A stretch of 64,000 nucleotides of DNA, taken from Rhizobium lentis. Lineage in GTDB: Bacteria > Pseudomonadota > Alphaproteobacteria > Rhizobiales > Rhizobiaceae. Under the pieces are notes generated by a model. The model searched no databases. It saw nothing but the letters and a program-made list of their open reading frames with translations, and was not told the origin of the DNA. Below, one piece after another: positions 1-8,074 of this stretch. Position 1 is the stretch's first letter. Each line of letters opens with the position of its first letter. Location: the NCBI RefSeq assembly GCF_014200175.1, contig NZ_JACHBD010000005.1, positions 310,001-374,000 of the forward strand, given 5' to 3'. The translations under genes and the position numbers were made by a program.

Positions 1-86
1 TCGTTTGGACGCGGCGGCCGCGGCAAACTGCTTCGTCAAATCCATTTCATGACGATCAATATGCCGCCACACTCTTGCCGTGGCGG

Positions 87-499
87 TCAGCGGAACCGGT
101 TGACTTCGGTGGCCGACTTGCGGCGGCTGATGAATTCGCGCAGCAACGGCAGGAAGAAAGACTTGCTGAAGCGGCCTGTCGGCGGCTCGGGCTCGAGATA
201 GAATGAATTGCCGATGGTGTCGGTGTTGAACTCATCGAAGATGATCCAAAGCCTGCGATCGGCATCAAGGCCGGCGCGGCGCCTTTCGATCGCAGGCACC
301 TCTATAGTAAACCGCGATGCCTCCGGCTGTTTCGTGGTAATGGGAAAGAACAGGACCAGATCACCGTCCGGCCGCGGCATTCTCACGCCCAGGCGACCGG
401 CCGCTCCTTGCGTCCTTCCGTCTCTCCACGCTCAGCCTCCCGCGCCCACAGGTAAGGATAGCGTATGACGCTTGCGGTCTGGATCAGGTCGTAGCTCAC
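87..499 (-). pseudogene. Frameshifted partner (toxin-position) gene of the Phd/YefM antitoxin
   Basis: A GTG start at 499 overlaps the antitoxin stop by one base. It opens a frame beginning VSYDLIQTASVIRYPYLWAR that runs 38 codons into RKERPVAWA and stops with TGA at 385-383. The protein-like sequence continues in a neighbouring frame from 386 down to 87 (RMPRPDGDLVLFFPITTKQP, later LWIIFDEFNT and FYLEPEPPTGRFSKSFF). One extra base near 391-393 would join the two parts into a protein of about 137 residues. The layout (K-x-R-P, then a hydrophobic strand ending in PITT) resembles PemK/MazF-type toxins, and the position after a Phd-type antitoxin fits a toxin. The toxin assignment is inference; the frame break is seen directly. 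It could be a true inactivating mutation or a sequencing error. Confidence 0.6.
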
Positions 500-765
500 T
501 ACCGACCTGCCTCATCCTCGCCGGCATCGGTCTCGACGGCGTTCTCGAATTCAACGAAGAGTTCATCCGACATGGTTTCGATGGTGCCGGTGGATCGGCG
601 GTCGGATTGCTTCATCAGCCGCTCGTAGTCTTCGATGTTGAGGAGGACGAGGCGCGGCTTGTTGCGCTGGGTGATTGTGACCGGATGACGAAGCGCCTCG
701 GCGATAATGTCGCCGGATTTCCGGGAGAGATCACTGGTAGAATAGGAACCGCTTGACCTGGGCAT
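499..765 (-). CDS. Type II antitoxin, Phd/YefM family
   Basis: This 88-residue protein has the N-terminal Phd/YefM layout: short beta strands (SYSTSDLSRKSGDIIAEAL), then HPVTITQRNKPRLVLLNIED and YERLM. The family binds DNA through the N-terminal domain and neutralises a cognate toxin through the acidic C-terminal tail; here the tail is rich in Glu and Asp. The ATG at 765 follows a strong ribosome binding site (GGAGG, about six bases before it). The partner gene starts inside the stop codon, as expected for a co-translated pair, but it is frameshifted, so the antitoxin may be an orphan. A perfect inverted repeat lies 29-60 bases upstream of the start and is the likely autoregulatory operator. 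Confidence 0.85.
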   Translation of the reverse strand: MPRSSGSYSTSDLSRKSGDIIAEALRHPVTITQRNKPRLVLLNIEDYERLMKQSDRRSTGTIETMSDELFVEFENAVETDAGEDEAGR

Positions 766-793
766 AGGCGTCCTCCTTCGCTGTATTTGGTGT

Positions 794-825
794 TATATAC
801 AGCATTTGCAATAATGCTGTATATA
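794..825. promoter_or_regulatory. Inverted repeat upstream of the antitoxin, probable operator
   Basis: TATATACAGCAT (794-805) and its exact reverse complement ATGCTGTATATA (814-825) are separated by eight bases. The element is 29-60 bases before the antitoxin start and overlaps where a minus-strand promoter would be. Phd/YefM antitoxins repress their own operons through palindromes at this position. A partial extra copy of the arm (CTGTATT) lies at 781-787. Confidence 0.65.
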
Positions 826-1027
826 GTTGAGGCTGCCTTTATTACAATGATTGAGCTCTCTGTGCCAACATGGTCGAAAACTAAGCTGCCCGGTCTGAGG
901 GGGTTCCGACCCCCGGGATGGACTAGTCCCGCCGCGCCATCATCACCTGAGATCGAAGGTATCTCGCGGCTACGTCGGCTTCAAGAACCAGGCTTGGCGA
1001 AAGGGCGCGCAGACCCATCTTGCGCGC

Positions 1028-1502
1028 GATGTCGTCGCCTTTGAACCTCAGCCCAATAGGTCGCTTTCCTGGAGGCTGCGCTTGGTTCGTCGGTTCGGCC
1101 CGAGCAGGTCGCACTTTCCGATAGCGCTGGCGTTGCAACGATTGCGGATCCCCAGTGATCGGCTTATCGGTCGAAGAAATCTCCGTTCCGACCCGGCCCC
1201 TGGATAGCTATCAGTTCGAGGCTCTCGGCTTCACCAAGATCGACCTTTAAGGCCACGAGCTAAAAGTATTCAAAGGTGCGGAGGCCACATTGAGCCGAGA
1301 CCTTCCCAACCTGCTTATCGAGGCGGAAAACCGACATCGACCCAATGCTGTCGGCAGTGTGATCGACTATCTCACACCGTTTGGCTATTCGCTATATTGC
1401 CTGAAAGATCGAAAATTGCGTTCCCTGTCGTCCGAGAAGGTTCGGAAGAGCTCTTCCGGAAGGTCCTATATGTACGTTTTTTCTATCCGTGCCGACCTGT
1501 AA
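1028..1502 (+). pseudogene. Decayed FkbM-family methyltransferase
   Basis: Fragments typical of FkbM-family SAM-dependent methyltransferases occur in order in three different frames. DVVAFEPQPN is read from 1028, VALSDSAGVATIADPQ from about 1108, and VEEISVPTRPLDSYQFEALG onward from the frame of 1155. In the third part the usual K-I-D-V-E-G-H-E motif reads KID-L-stop-GHE, with TAA at 1248-1250, and the sequence then continues to a proper end at 1502 (ELKVFKGAEATLS, later PNLLIEAENRH). At least two frameshifts and one nonsense codon mean no functional enzyme is made. Similar-looking sequence (GYVGFKNQAW) may extend the remnant upstream to about 965. Between 831 and about 960 nothing recognisable was seen. 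Confidence 0.65.
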
Positions 1503-1570
1503 TGCGTCATTCGTGGCCCTCCCCTGCACGGTCATAGCAACTCCCGCAGGTCACCCCTCCGGCTACGCCG

Positions 1571-2476
1571 TCAATTTGCGCAATTGGCTGACGTGGACGT
1601 CCTCCAGCGATCCGTGAGGATCACGTTCCCCGAAACGTTGCGGCGATCGGTTCCGGTTAGCCAGCGCTCCGGCGAAAAATACGTCTTGGTCCTCACCTGC
1701 GAAGCTGAAGTCGCCTTGAGACCAAGAACAAAATCAAAATTGCTTCCGCCGTCGGCTTCGCGCATGAAACTGAGGTAGGCGCCGAATCGCTCTTCTTCGA
1801 CATTTCGAAGGTTTTGGATCGACATAAGACTATCCTCGAAATCGCGCCAGCACGCTTGCTTCACAATGATCTCGAACATGCGCAGAATAGCCGGGGCGAG
1901 ACGCCCCTCATCGTCTGTCGTCGGCCCGATGATCCTGGCGCGGATCTCAACAATATCGCCCATTTCATTTCCACGCACCTTGAGGAAGGTGGAACTGAGG
2001 GGACGCGCCTCGTCGCGTTCATAGATGCGCTGAAAATAACATTCATAATTGCGATTGCGCATCGATGCCGCTTTCCATTCGCTCATTTCGATACCGGCCT
2101 CTCGAAGAGCAGCGCAAATGCTCGACCCCGAGACACGCCATATCCGTAGAAACTGACCCGCCAGCTCCGGTTTCGGGACCTCGATCAGCTGCGGCGATAT
2201 GGGCATCGGCCGGAGGGGAGATGCAGCCTCATCGTCACGGCGGGCGACGATTTCCGATGATGGGGCAGCCTTATTGAGAGATCGATCTTCAATTGGCCCA
2301 GCCGGACCGTCGAGGCGGTCGCTTCCACCGAAAAAAACGACGACCCCGGCTGCAAGCAACATGCAGATCAAAAGCACTGGCCAAAGCAGGCAGCGGGGGA
2401 CGTTCCGCAATGGGAAATTCCAGTGTGAACGTGAGCCGCCGCCAGGAGGATCGACGTCTGATGACACCTTATACAC
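1571..2476 (-). CDS. Membrane-anchored protein of unknown function (DUF6030-like)
   Basis: This protein of 301 residues has a charged N-terminus, one membrane segment at about residues 29-51 (CLLWPVLLICMLLAAGVVVFF), a linker of about 50 residues, and a soluble domain from about residue 85 to the end. The domain holds several cysteines (CAALREAGI, YECYFQR, KQACWRDFE), so disulphides in the periplasm are possible. It resembles proteins of rhizobia labelled DUF6030, but this is from memory and not certain. It lies downstream of the type I secretion genes on the same strand with a gap of about 310 bases, so it may or may not be in that operon. No function is proposed. Confidence 0.6.
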   Translation of the reverse strand: MYKVSSDVDPPGGGSRSHWNFPLRNVPRCLLWPVLLICMLLAAGVVVFFGGSDRLDGPAGPIEDRSLNKAAPSSEIVARRDDEAASPLRPMPISPQLIEVPKPELAGQFLRIWRVSGSSICAALREAGIEMSEWKAASMRNRNYECYFQRIYERDEARPLSSTFLKVRGNEMGDIVEIRARIIGPTTDDEGRLAPAILRMFEIIVKQACWRDFEDSLMSIQNLRNVEEERFGAYLSFMREADGGSNFDFVLGLKATSASQVRTKTYFSPERWLTGTDRRNVSGNVILTDRWRTSTSANCAN

Positions 2477-2788
2477 GGCGCGGCCTCACAAACGAACTGG
2501 GAGCCGGTGCGTGTTCGAAGTCGAGCGACCTCGATTCTTTTTGCGACCACCCGGGCTTGGATCTGTCAGCCCCGGCTCGCAGCTCCTGGGGAGGTGAGCA
2601 ACGCATCTGAAAAACCGTACAGTCTGTTCGACTCACCGTCGACACAGCGAGTGTGAGGTTGTGCGCGTATAGCGTCAAGCGGCGATCGACTTCACGAACA
2701 TGCAGGCGGGCAAACCGCAGACGATGAGACCCGATACCTGCCTCAAAACTCACTCGGAACTGTGCTTTCAGCCAACCAGTCCGTCAGC
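2477..2788. other. Intergenic stretch without a supported gene
   Basis: About 310 bases lie between the HlyD-type adaptor stop and the start of the membrane-anchored protein. Short open frames exist on both strands, but none has a convincing ribosome binding site or protein-like composition. No clear terminator hairpin with a T tract was found. It may hold the promoter of the downstream minus-strand gene. Confidence 0.4.
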
Positions 2789-4228
2789 CTATGGTTCACG
2801 TATTGCGTTGTCGAGTCCCCGCAGCAACGGATACAGGAAGTATGAGATCACCGTGCGATTGCCGACCTTGATTTCCGTCGAAACGGTCATGCCCGGAAGC
2901 AGCCGCACCGGCACATCTGCGGCATTCAGCCGGGTATCTGCAAGCAGGATCCGCGCCTTGAAGAAAGGGGCGGCCGGCTGGCCGGGGGTGGCTGTCTGCT
3001 CTTGTTGGCCGGTTAGAAAGGTGTCCTGGCTGATGGTTCTCACTTCGCCGGAGGCGGTGCCATATTTCTGGAACGGATAGGCGTCGAGTTTGACGCGTGC
3101 CTCCTTGCCGACGGCCACGCGGCCGATGTCGCGGGTGTTGATCGACACTTCGGCTTCAAGCGGTACGTTGATCGGCACCAGCGTGACGACCGGTTCGGCC
3201 TCCCGCACCACCGAACCGACCGAGCGTTGCGCCAGATCGAGCACGACGGCATCGGCGGGTGCCGTCAGCGCCACCATGTTGCGGCGCAGCTCCAGTTTCT
3301 TCAGCTCTTCACCCGCCATGTCGCGCTGGCTGCGCAGGTCCGCCAACTGCTCCATCGCGGCGCGGCGGAAATCCTCGATAAAGGCCTGACGGTCGGCGAG
3401 CAGCTTGGCATAGGTGTGAGCCGCCTCGTCGGCCTTGCCGCGCACTGCAGTGATATCGGCCTCGACATCAAGGCGGGCGTCGCGCGAGCCGAGCATGGTG
3501 AGCAGCGAGCCGCTTTCCGTGTCATAGAGCTTCTTTCGTGTCGCCTCGATCTGCGAGAGATTGTCACGCCGGTCGTTCAGCACGGACTCCTGGTTGCGGT
3601 TTGCCTTAAGGACGGAGGACTGGCCGGCGATCTGCTGCTCGAAATTCTGCAGCTGCGCCGTGTAGAAGGCACGCCGCTGGCCGAACAACTGCACCTGCAA
3701 CTGCTCGTCCGGCGTATTGCCGGCGATCTTTGAATAGTCCTCGCCGGTCAGCTCGGTCTCAAGCCGCTTCACCTGGGCGTCGAGGGCGGAAAACTTCGTC
3801 TTCAGCTGCCCGACATCGGCTTGGCTGAAGGTGGCGTCGAGCGTCGCCAGCGTCTGGCCGGCACGCACCACCTCGCCGGCCTTCACGTCAATCGTGCGGA
3901 TGATCGAGGTTTCGAGCGGCTGGACGACGATGGTCGGCTGAGTGGTGACGAGCTTGCCGGGCGCAATCACCACCTCGTCGATTGACGAGACCGAGGCCCA
4001 GGTGATCGCTGCGGCAAGCAGCGCCGTGACGCAGTAGAGCGTCATGCGGGCAACGCGCGGCGGCGCGCGCTCTTCCAGCTCGACGGCGTCGGACTGAAAT
4101 TCCGCAATCGCCGGCGGCAGTGGTGGGCGGGCGGTGAGCTCCCTGCCCTTGTCCGGCCCCTTGGCCGATGGGCCATTGTTCGAGCGTACGGGCAGGTTCT
4201 CGCTGGACTTTTTGACATGCGCGTTCAT
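2789..4228 (-). CDS. HlyD-family type I secretion membrane fusion (adaptor) protein
   Basis: A protein of 479 residues, typical for the HlyD/PrtE family. It has a proline-rich cytoplasmic N-terminus, one membrane helix at about residues 60-80 (YCVTALLAAAITWASVSS), a lipoyl-like half motif (IDEVVIAPGKLVTT...IRTIDVKAGEVVRAGQTLATLD), a long coiled-coil middle (about 120-300), and the closing beta-barrel part with LLPGMTVSTEIKVGNRTVISY near the end. It bridges the inner-membrane ABC exporter to a TolC-type outer membrane channel. Its ATG overlaps the exporter stop (ATGA), so the two are translationally coupled. The outer membrane partner is not in this window and is presumably a shared TolC elsewhere. 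Confidence 0.93.
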   Translation of the reverse strand: MNAHVKKSSENLPVRSNNGPSAKGPDKGRELTARPPLPPAIAEFQSDAVELEERAPPRVARMTLYCVTALLAAAITWASVSSIDEVVIAPGKLVTTQPTIVVQPLETSIIRTIDVKAGEVVRAGQTLATLDATFSQADVGQLKTKFSALDAQVKRLETELTGEDYSKIAGNTPDEQLQVQLFGQRRAFYTAQLQNFEQQIAGQSSVLKANRNQESVLNDRRDNLSQIEATRKKLYDTESGSLLTMLGSRDARLDVEADITAVRGKADEAAHTYAKLLADRQAFIEDFRRAAMEQLADLRSQRDMAGEELKKLELRRNMVALTAPADAVVLDLAQRSVGSVVREAEPVVTLVPINVPLEAEVSINTRDIGRVAVGKEARVKLDAYPFQKYGTASGEVRTISQDTFLTGQQEQTATPGQPAAPFFKARILLADTRLNAADVPVRLLPGMTVSTEIKVGNRTVISYFLYPLLRGLDNAIREP

Positions 4229-6369
4229 GCGACCTGCCTCATCTGCTGTGCCCAGAGGTGACGGTAGGTCATGCAGCGAGACACGAGCTGATCGTGTCGG
4301 CCGATATCGGCGACCTTGCCGCGATCGATCACGAGAATGGCATCGGCGTCGACGAGCGTCGAAAGCCGGTGCGAGACAATGATGACGGTGCGGCCGGCGG
4401 CGATGCGGCTGAGATTCTCGCGGATGATCGCCTCGCTATCGGGGTCGAGCGCGCTCGTCGCCTCGTCGAAGATCAGCAGCTTCGGATCGGTGATCAGCGC
4501 GCGGGCAATCGCCAGGCGCTGCTTTTGGCCGCCGGAGAGGTTGGCGGCATTTTCCTCCAGCATCGTGTCGAAGCCGCGCGGCAGCCGTTCGATGAATTCT
4601 TCGGCGCCGGCGATGCGGGCGACCTCCATGATCTCCTCGATGCTGGCATCGGGCTTGGCGGCGGCGATATTGTCGCGCACCGAGCCGCGGAACAGGAAAT
4701 TGTCCTGCAGCACAACGCCGATGCTGGTTCTCAGATGCACAAGGTCGATCTCGCGACTGTCATATCCGTCCATGCGCACAAGCCCTTCCTGGCTCTGATA
4801 GAGACCCTGGATGAGCCGGGTGATCGTCGTCTTGCCCGAGCCGCTCTTGCCGACCACGCCGAAGACGCAGCCTGCCGGAATGGCGAAAGAAACATTGTCG
4901 AGCGCCGGCGCGGTGTCGGGAGCGTAGCGGAAGGTAACCCTGTCGAATGCGATGTGGCCCCGCAGATGCGGCCGAACACCGCGTCCGCGGCCCGCCTGCT
5001 CCGGCCGCTGGTTCATGATCTCCCCAAGCATGCGCACGGAAAGCGCCACTTCCTGATATTCATGCACCATGGTGACGATCTGGACGAGCGGTCCGGAGAC
5101 CCGGCCGGCGAGCATGTTGAAGGCAACCAGTGCGCCGATGGTCATCGCGCCATTGAAGACATCGAGCGCTCCGAGGCCGATGATCGCGACACTCATCAGC
5201 TTCTCCAGCAGTCCGGTCATCGCCTGGGCGATGGTCGAGATCTTCTCGACGCGGAAACGCACCGAGATCGACTGGGCCGAATAATCGTCCCATACCTTGC
5301 GCTGGCGCGGTTCCAGCGCCAGCGATTTGACGGTGCGCATGCCGTGCACGGTTTCCACCAATAGGGCCTGCCGGTCGCCTTCTGCCTGATAGAGCGCCTG
5401 CAGGCGGCGCTGGAATGGCCCGACGAGCAGCATTACCACCAGGCCGACAAGCGCTGCGAAGCCGAGCACCACGAGCGTCAGCTTGACGCTGTAGAGAAGT
5501 AGGATCGGTACGAAGACGAAGAGGGACACGCCGTCGAGAAGCGTCAGGAACAGCCGGCCCGTCAGGAATTCGCGGATGCGCCCCGTCTGCTGCATGTGCT
5601 TGACGAGAACGCCGGCCGAAGCCTGTTCGAAGAGCGCGATCGGCAGGTTCAGCAGATGGCCGAAGGTGCGGGTCGCGACGCGGATGTCGATCCTGTTGGT
5701 GGCGTAGAGCAGCAGATAGCGCCGCAGGAAGGTGAACGTCGCGTCGAAGACGAGCGCAATCGCAATGCCTGCCGTCAGAACCGTCAGTGTCGCATAGCTC
5801 TGATGCACGAGCACCTTGTCGATGACGAGCTGGAAGAAAATCGGGGTCATCAGCCCCAGGCCGTAAAGCACGAAGGCCGCGAGCGCGACATCGCGGAAGA
5901 AGCTGCGCTGCTTGATGATTTCGGGAACGAACCAGCGGAAGCCGAAGGGCCGGTCCTCATCGGACATGCGATAATTGCGCTTCAGCAGGATCACCGATCC
6001 GAGCCAGGCCTTGGCGAATTGCTCTTCGCTGAGCATCATCGCTTCGGCGCGTGAGGCGAGCGGGTCGAGAACGCGAATTCTCTCCTCCTCACCGCTCCCG
6101 ACAGCGTCGGCGATAACCACCCAATTGCCGTTCGCCAGTTCCGCGAGCACCGGAAAGGCCTCGCGGAGCTGAAACAGCGATCGCCAGTCGAGCGTCAGAT
6201 GCCGGGCCCTGAGGCCCGCATCCTTGGCCATGCGCAGCAGCTGCCGCACGGCAACGGGATCGTTGCCGACGGCATAATCGTGCTGCAGGCGCTCAGGAGC
6301 AAGATCGACGCCGTGATGTCGCGCGACGAGCGCCAGACAATGCAGGTTGGTATGCAGAAAACCACTCAT
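4225..6369 (-). CDS. Type I secretion ABC transporter (HlyB type) with C39-like domain
   Basis: This exporter has 714 residues if started at the ATG at 6369 (a TTG six codons upstream is less likely). Domains in order: a C39-like N-terminal domain (1 to about 135), an ABC transmembrane domain with FFRDVALAAFVLYGLGL and following helices (about 150-440), and an ATPase domain with Walker A GKSGSGKTT near residue 508, signature LSGGQKQR near 608, Walker B LLIFDEATSALD near 633 and the H-loop SHR. The N-terminal domain lacks the catalytic cysteine pattern of true C39 peptidases (it reads HTNLHCLALVARHHG), so it probably acts as a substrate-binding chaperone-like domain as in HlyB, without cleavage. 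Likely cargo are the two giant proteins encoded upstream in the same direction. Confidence 0.94.
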   Translation of the reverse strand: MSGFLHTNLHCLALVARHHGVDLAPERLQHDYAVGNDPVAVRQLLRMAKDAGLRARHLTLDWRSLFQLREAFPVLAELANGNWVVIADAVGSGEEERIRVLDPLASRAEAMMLSEEQFAKAWLGSVILLKRNYRMSDEDRPFGFRWFVPEIIKQRSFFRDVALAAFVLYGLGLMTPIFFQLVIDKVLVHQSYATLTVLTAGIAIALVFDATFTFLRRYLLLYATNRIDIRVATRTFGHLLNLPIALFEQASAGVLVKHMQQTGRIREFLTGRLFLTLLDGVSLFVFVPILLLYSVKLTLVVLGFAALVGLVVMLLVGPFQRRLQALYQAEGDRQALLVETVHGMRTVKSLALEPRQRKVWDDYSAQSISVRFRVEKISTIAQAMTGLLEKLMSVAIIGLGALDVFNGAMTIGALVAFNMLAGRVSGPLVQIVTMVHEYQEVALSVRMLGEIMNQRPEQAGRGRGVRPHLRGHIAFDRVTFRYAPDTAPALDNVSFAIPAGCVFGVVGKSGSGKTTITRLIQGLYQSQEGLVRMDGYDSREIDLVHLRTSIGVVLQDNFLFRGSVRDNIAAAKPDASIEEIMEVARIAGAEEFIERLPRGFDTMLEENAANLSGGQKQRLAIARALITDPKLLIFDEATSALDPDSEAIIRENLSRIAAGRTVIIVSHRLSTLVDADAILVIDRGKVADIGRHDQLVSRCMTYRHLWAQQMRQVA

Positions 6370-6414
6370 GGCCCACCCGAAACCCAATACGAAACCGAGG
6401 CGAAATCTGTTTTA

Positions 6415-6723
6415 TCAGTTGAAGTTCGGCGAAGCGTTCGAAGCGCCGGCCGGCCCCGATTGAATATCGGCAGCCGCCGCAGCCGACATATCGCCAACGC
6501 GACGAACTGCACCCGCTTCGACCAACCCACCGAGCGCCTTCTGCATCAGATCGACCGCATTGGCGAAGGCATCGACAGGCATGATGATGCGCTGGCGGAA
6601 GACCGGTTTCGGGTTGTTGTTGGCATCACGATCGGTAGCCGAAAGCGACATCAGGTCGATGCGCACGATCGTTCCGGTAATGGTGATTTCGCCGATGCCG
6701 TCTGCGTAAAGTTCGTTGCTCAT
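6415..6723 (-). CDS. Small conserved-type protein inside the secretion locus, function unknown
   Basis: A 102-residue soluble protein beginning MSNELYADGIGEITITGTIV. A beta-rich first half (ITITGTIVRIDLMSL, PVFRQRIIMPVDAF) is followed by a helix (ANAVDLMQKALGGLVEAG) and a low-complexity Ala/Ser tail. The ATG at 6723 is preceded by a GGAGAG-type ribosome binding site. It sits 45 bases before the exporter and 69 bases after the CobW gene on the same strand, so it belongs to the operon. The pattern weakly recalls DUF3467-like small proteins, but I do not recognise it securely. A role as a secretion accessory or small cargo is inference from position only. Confidence 0.7.
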   Translation of the reverse strand: MSNELYADGIGEITITGTIVRIDLMSLSATDRDANNNPKPVFRQRIIMPVDAFANAVDLMQKALGGLVEAGAVRRVGDMSAAAAADIQSGPAGASNASPNFN

Positions 6724-6792
6724 TGTTCTCTCCTCTGGTTGATAATCAAAACGTCTTCACCTGAAGGCGCGCCTTACGTCCATGAGGACGCT

Positions 6793-8025
6793 CTAACTGT
6801 TTGAATGTGCATGCACATGCCCGTGCGGCCAGGCAGGAAACGGGTCCCGGAGGCCGACAGCCGTCTGAGGGTCGAAGCCTGTCTCCTCACCGGTCAGGCA
6901 GTCGTCGAGTGCCGTCCTGATTGCTCCTTCGTCGAAGCCGGCGCCGATGAAGACAAGTTCCTGGCGGCGGTCGCCCCAGACCTCGTCCCAATGCCGGTCG
7001 ATGAGCTGGCGGAACTGCGGAAAGCGTGGCCACTGCACCTTCGGCACCGAGGCCCACCAGAAACCTCTGGTATCGATGCGGCACTGCGTGCCGGCAATCG
7101 AGAGAAGGCCGATCTCATCCGGCCTCGTGGCCAGCCAAAAATGCCCCTTCGCACGGATGAGCCCCGACCATTTCCTGCCGAGGAAACCCTGCAGCTTCGA
7201 AGGATCAAACGGCCGGCGGCTGCGATAGACGAAGCTTCTGATGCCATATTCCTCGGTCTCCGGCACATGGTCGCCCCAACCGAAGAGTTCCTTGTGCCAG
7301 AGCGGATGGCGGGCGGCCTTCGCCTCGCTGAAGAGACCGGTATTCAGGATCGTGCCGAGCGGCACCTGGCCGAAGACTGCTTCGATCATCTCAGCATCCG
7401 GATTAAGGGCCGCGACGACCCGGCGCACCTCGGCAAGGTCGGCGCACGGCACGTCGCCTGCCTTATTGATGATGACAACGTCGGAAAATTCGATCTGCTC
7501 GACGAGCAGTTCCACGAGCTTGCGCTCATCGTCCCCGTCACGCCGTTCGCCACGGTCGGCAAGGAACTCGGCACTCTGGTAATCGGCAAGCAGATTGACC
7601 GCATCGACGACGCAGACCATCGTGTCCAGTCGGGCGACGTCGCAAAGGGCTGCCCCGCTTTCGTCGCGGAAGGAGAACGTGGCTGCGACCGGCAGCGGCT
7701 CGGCAATGCCGGTGCCCTCGATCAGCAGATAATCGAAACGGCCGGCAGCTGCCAATCGCCGCACCTCGCTCAGGAGATCGTCGCGCAGAGTGCAGCAGAT
7801 GCACCCGTTGGTGAGCTCTACCAGCGTCTCGTCCGTGCGCGACAGATCCGCGCCGCCCTCCCGTACGAGATCCGCATCGATGTTGACTTCGCTCATATCG
7901 TTGACGATGACAGCAACCCGACGACCCTCCCGATTGCTCAGGACATGATTGAGGACAGTCGTCTTCCCGGCGCCGAGAAACCCGGCGAGAACCGTAACCG
8001 GCAATCTGATATCTGTACGCATCAT
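6793..8025 (-). CDS. CobW/P47K-family GTP-dependent metal chaperone, copy 1
   Basis: A protein of 410 residues. Its GTPase domain carries Walker A GFLGAGKT at 15-22, the family metal site CICC at 75-78 in [12 protein letters not shown], the switch-like [11 protein letters not shown] near 100-110 and [10 protein letters not shown] near 195. A C-terminal CobW_C domain contains [20 protein letters not shown] and ends in a His-rich tail ([11 protein letters not shown]), a likely metal-binding extension. Members insert or store Zn, Co or Fe, and the P47K subgroup activates iron nitrile hydratases. I chose the ATG pair at 8025/8022 because it aligns with the start of copy 2. It follows giant protein 1 by about 50 bases. 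Confidence 0.92.
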   Translation of the reverse strand: MMRTDIRLPVTVLAGFLGAGKTTVLNHVLSNREGRRVAVIVNDMSEVNIDADLVREGGADLSRTDETLVELTNGCICCTLRDDLLSEVRRLAAAGRFDYLLIEGTGIAEPLPVAATFSFRDESGAALCDVARLDTMVCVVDAVNLLADYQSAEFLADRGERRDGDDERKLVELLVEQIEFSDVVIINKAGDVPCADLAEVRRVVAALNPDAEMIEAVFGQVPLGTILNTGLFSEAKAARHPLWHKELFGWGDHVPETEEYGIRSFVYRSRRPFDPSKLQGFLGRKWSGLIRAKGHFWLATRPDEIGLLSIAGTQCRIDTRGFWWASVPKVQWPRFPQFRQLIDRHWDEVWGDRRQELVFIGAGFDEGAIRTALDDCLTGEETGFDPQTAVGLRDPFPAWPHGHVHAHSNS

Positions 8026-8074
8026 CGATACTCTCACACTTTACGGCATGCTTGGTCTTGCATCCGCGTGGGCG

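Noticed and set aside
1..45. A possible minus-strand start (MDLTKQFAAAAASKR) running off the left edge.
   Set aside because: Only 15 codons are visible, with no clear ribosome binding site, so a gene cannot be supported.
2469..2753. A 94-codon minus-strand frame overlapping the start of the membrane-anchored protein.
   Set aside because: No motif, unusual composition and poor start context.
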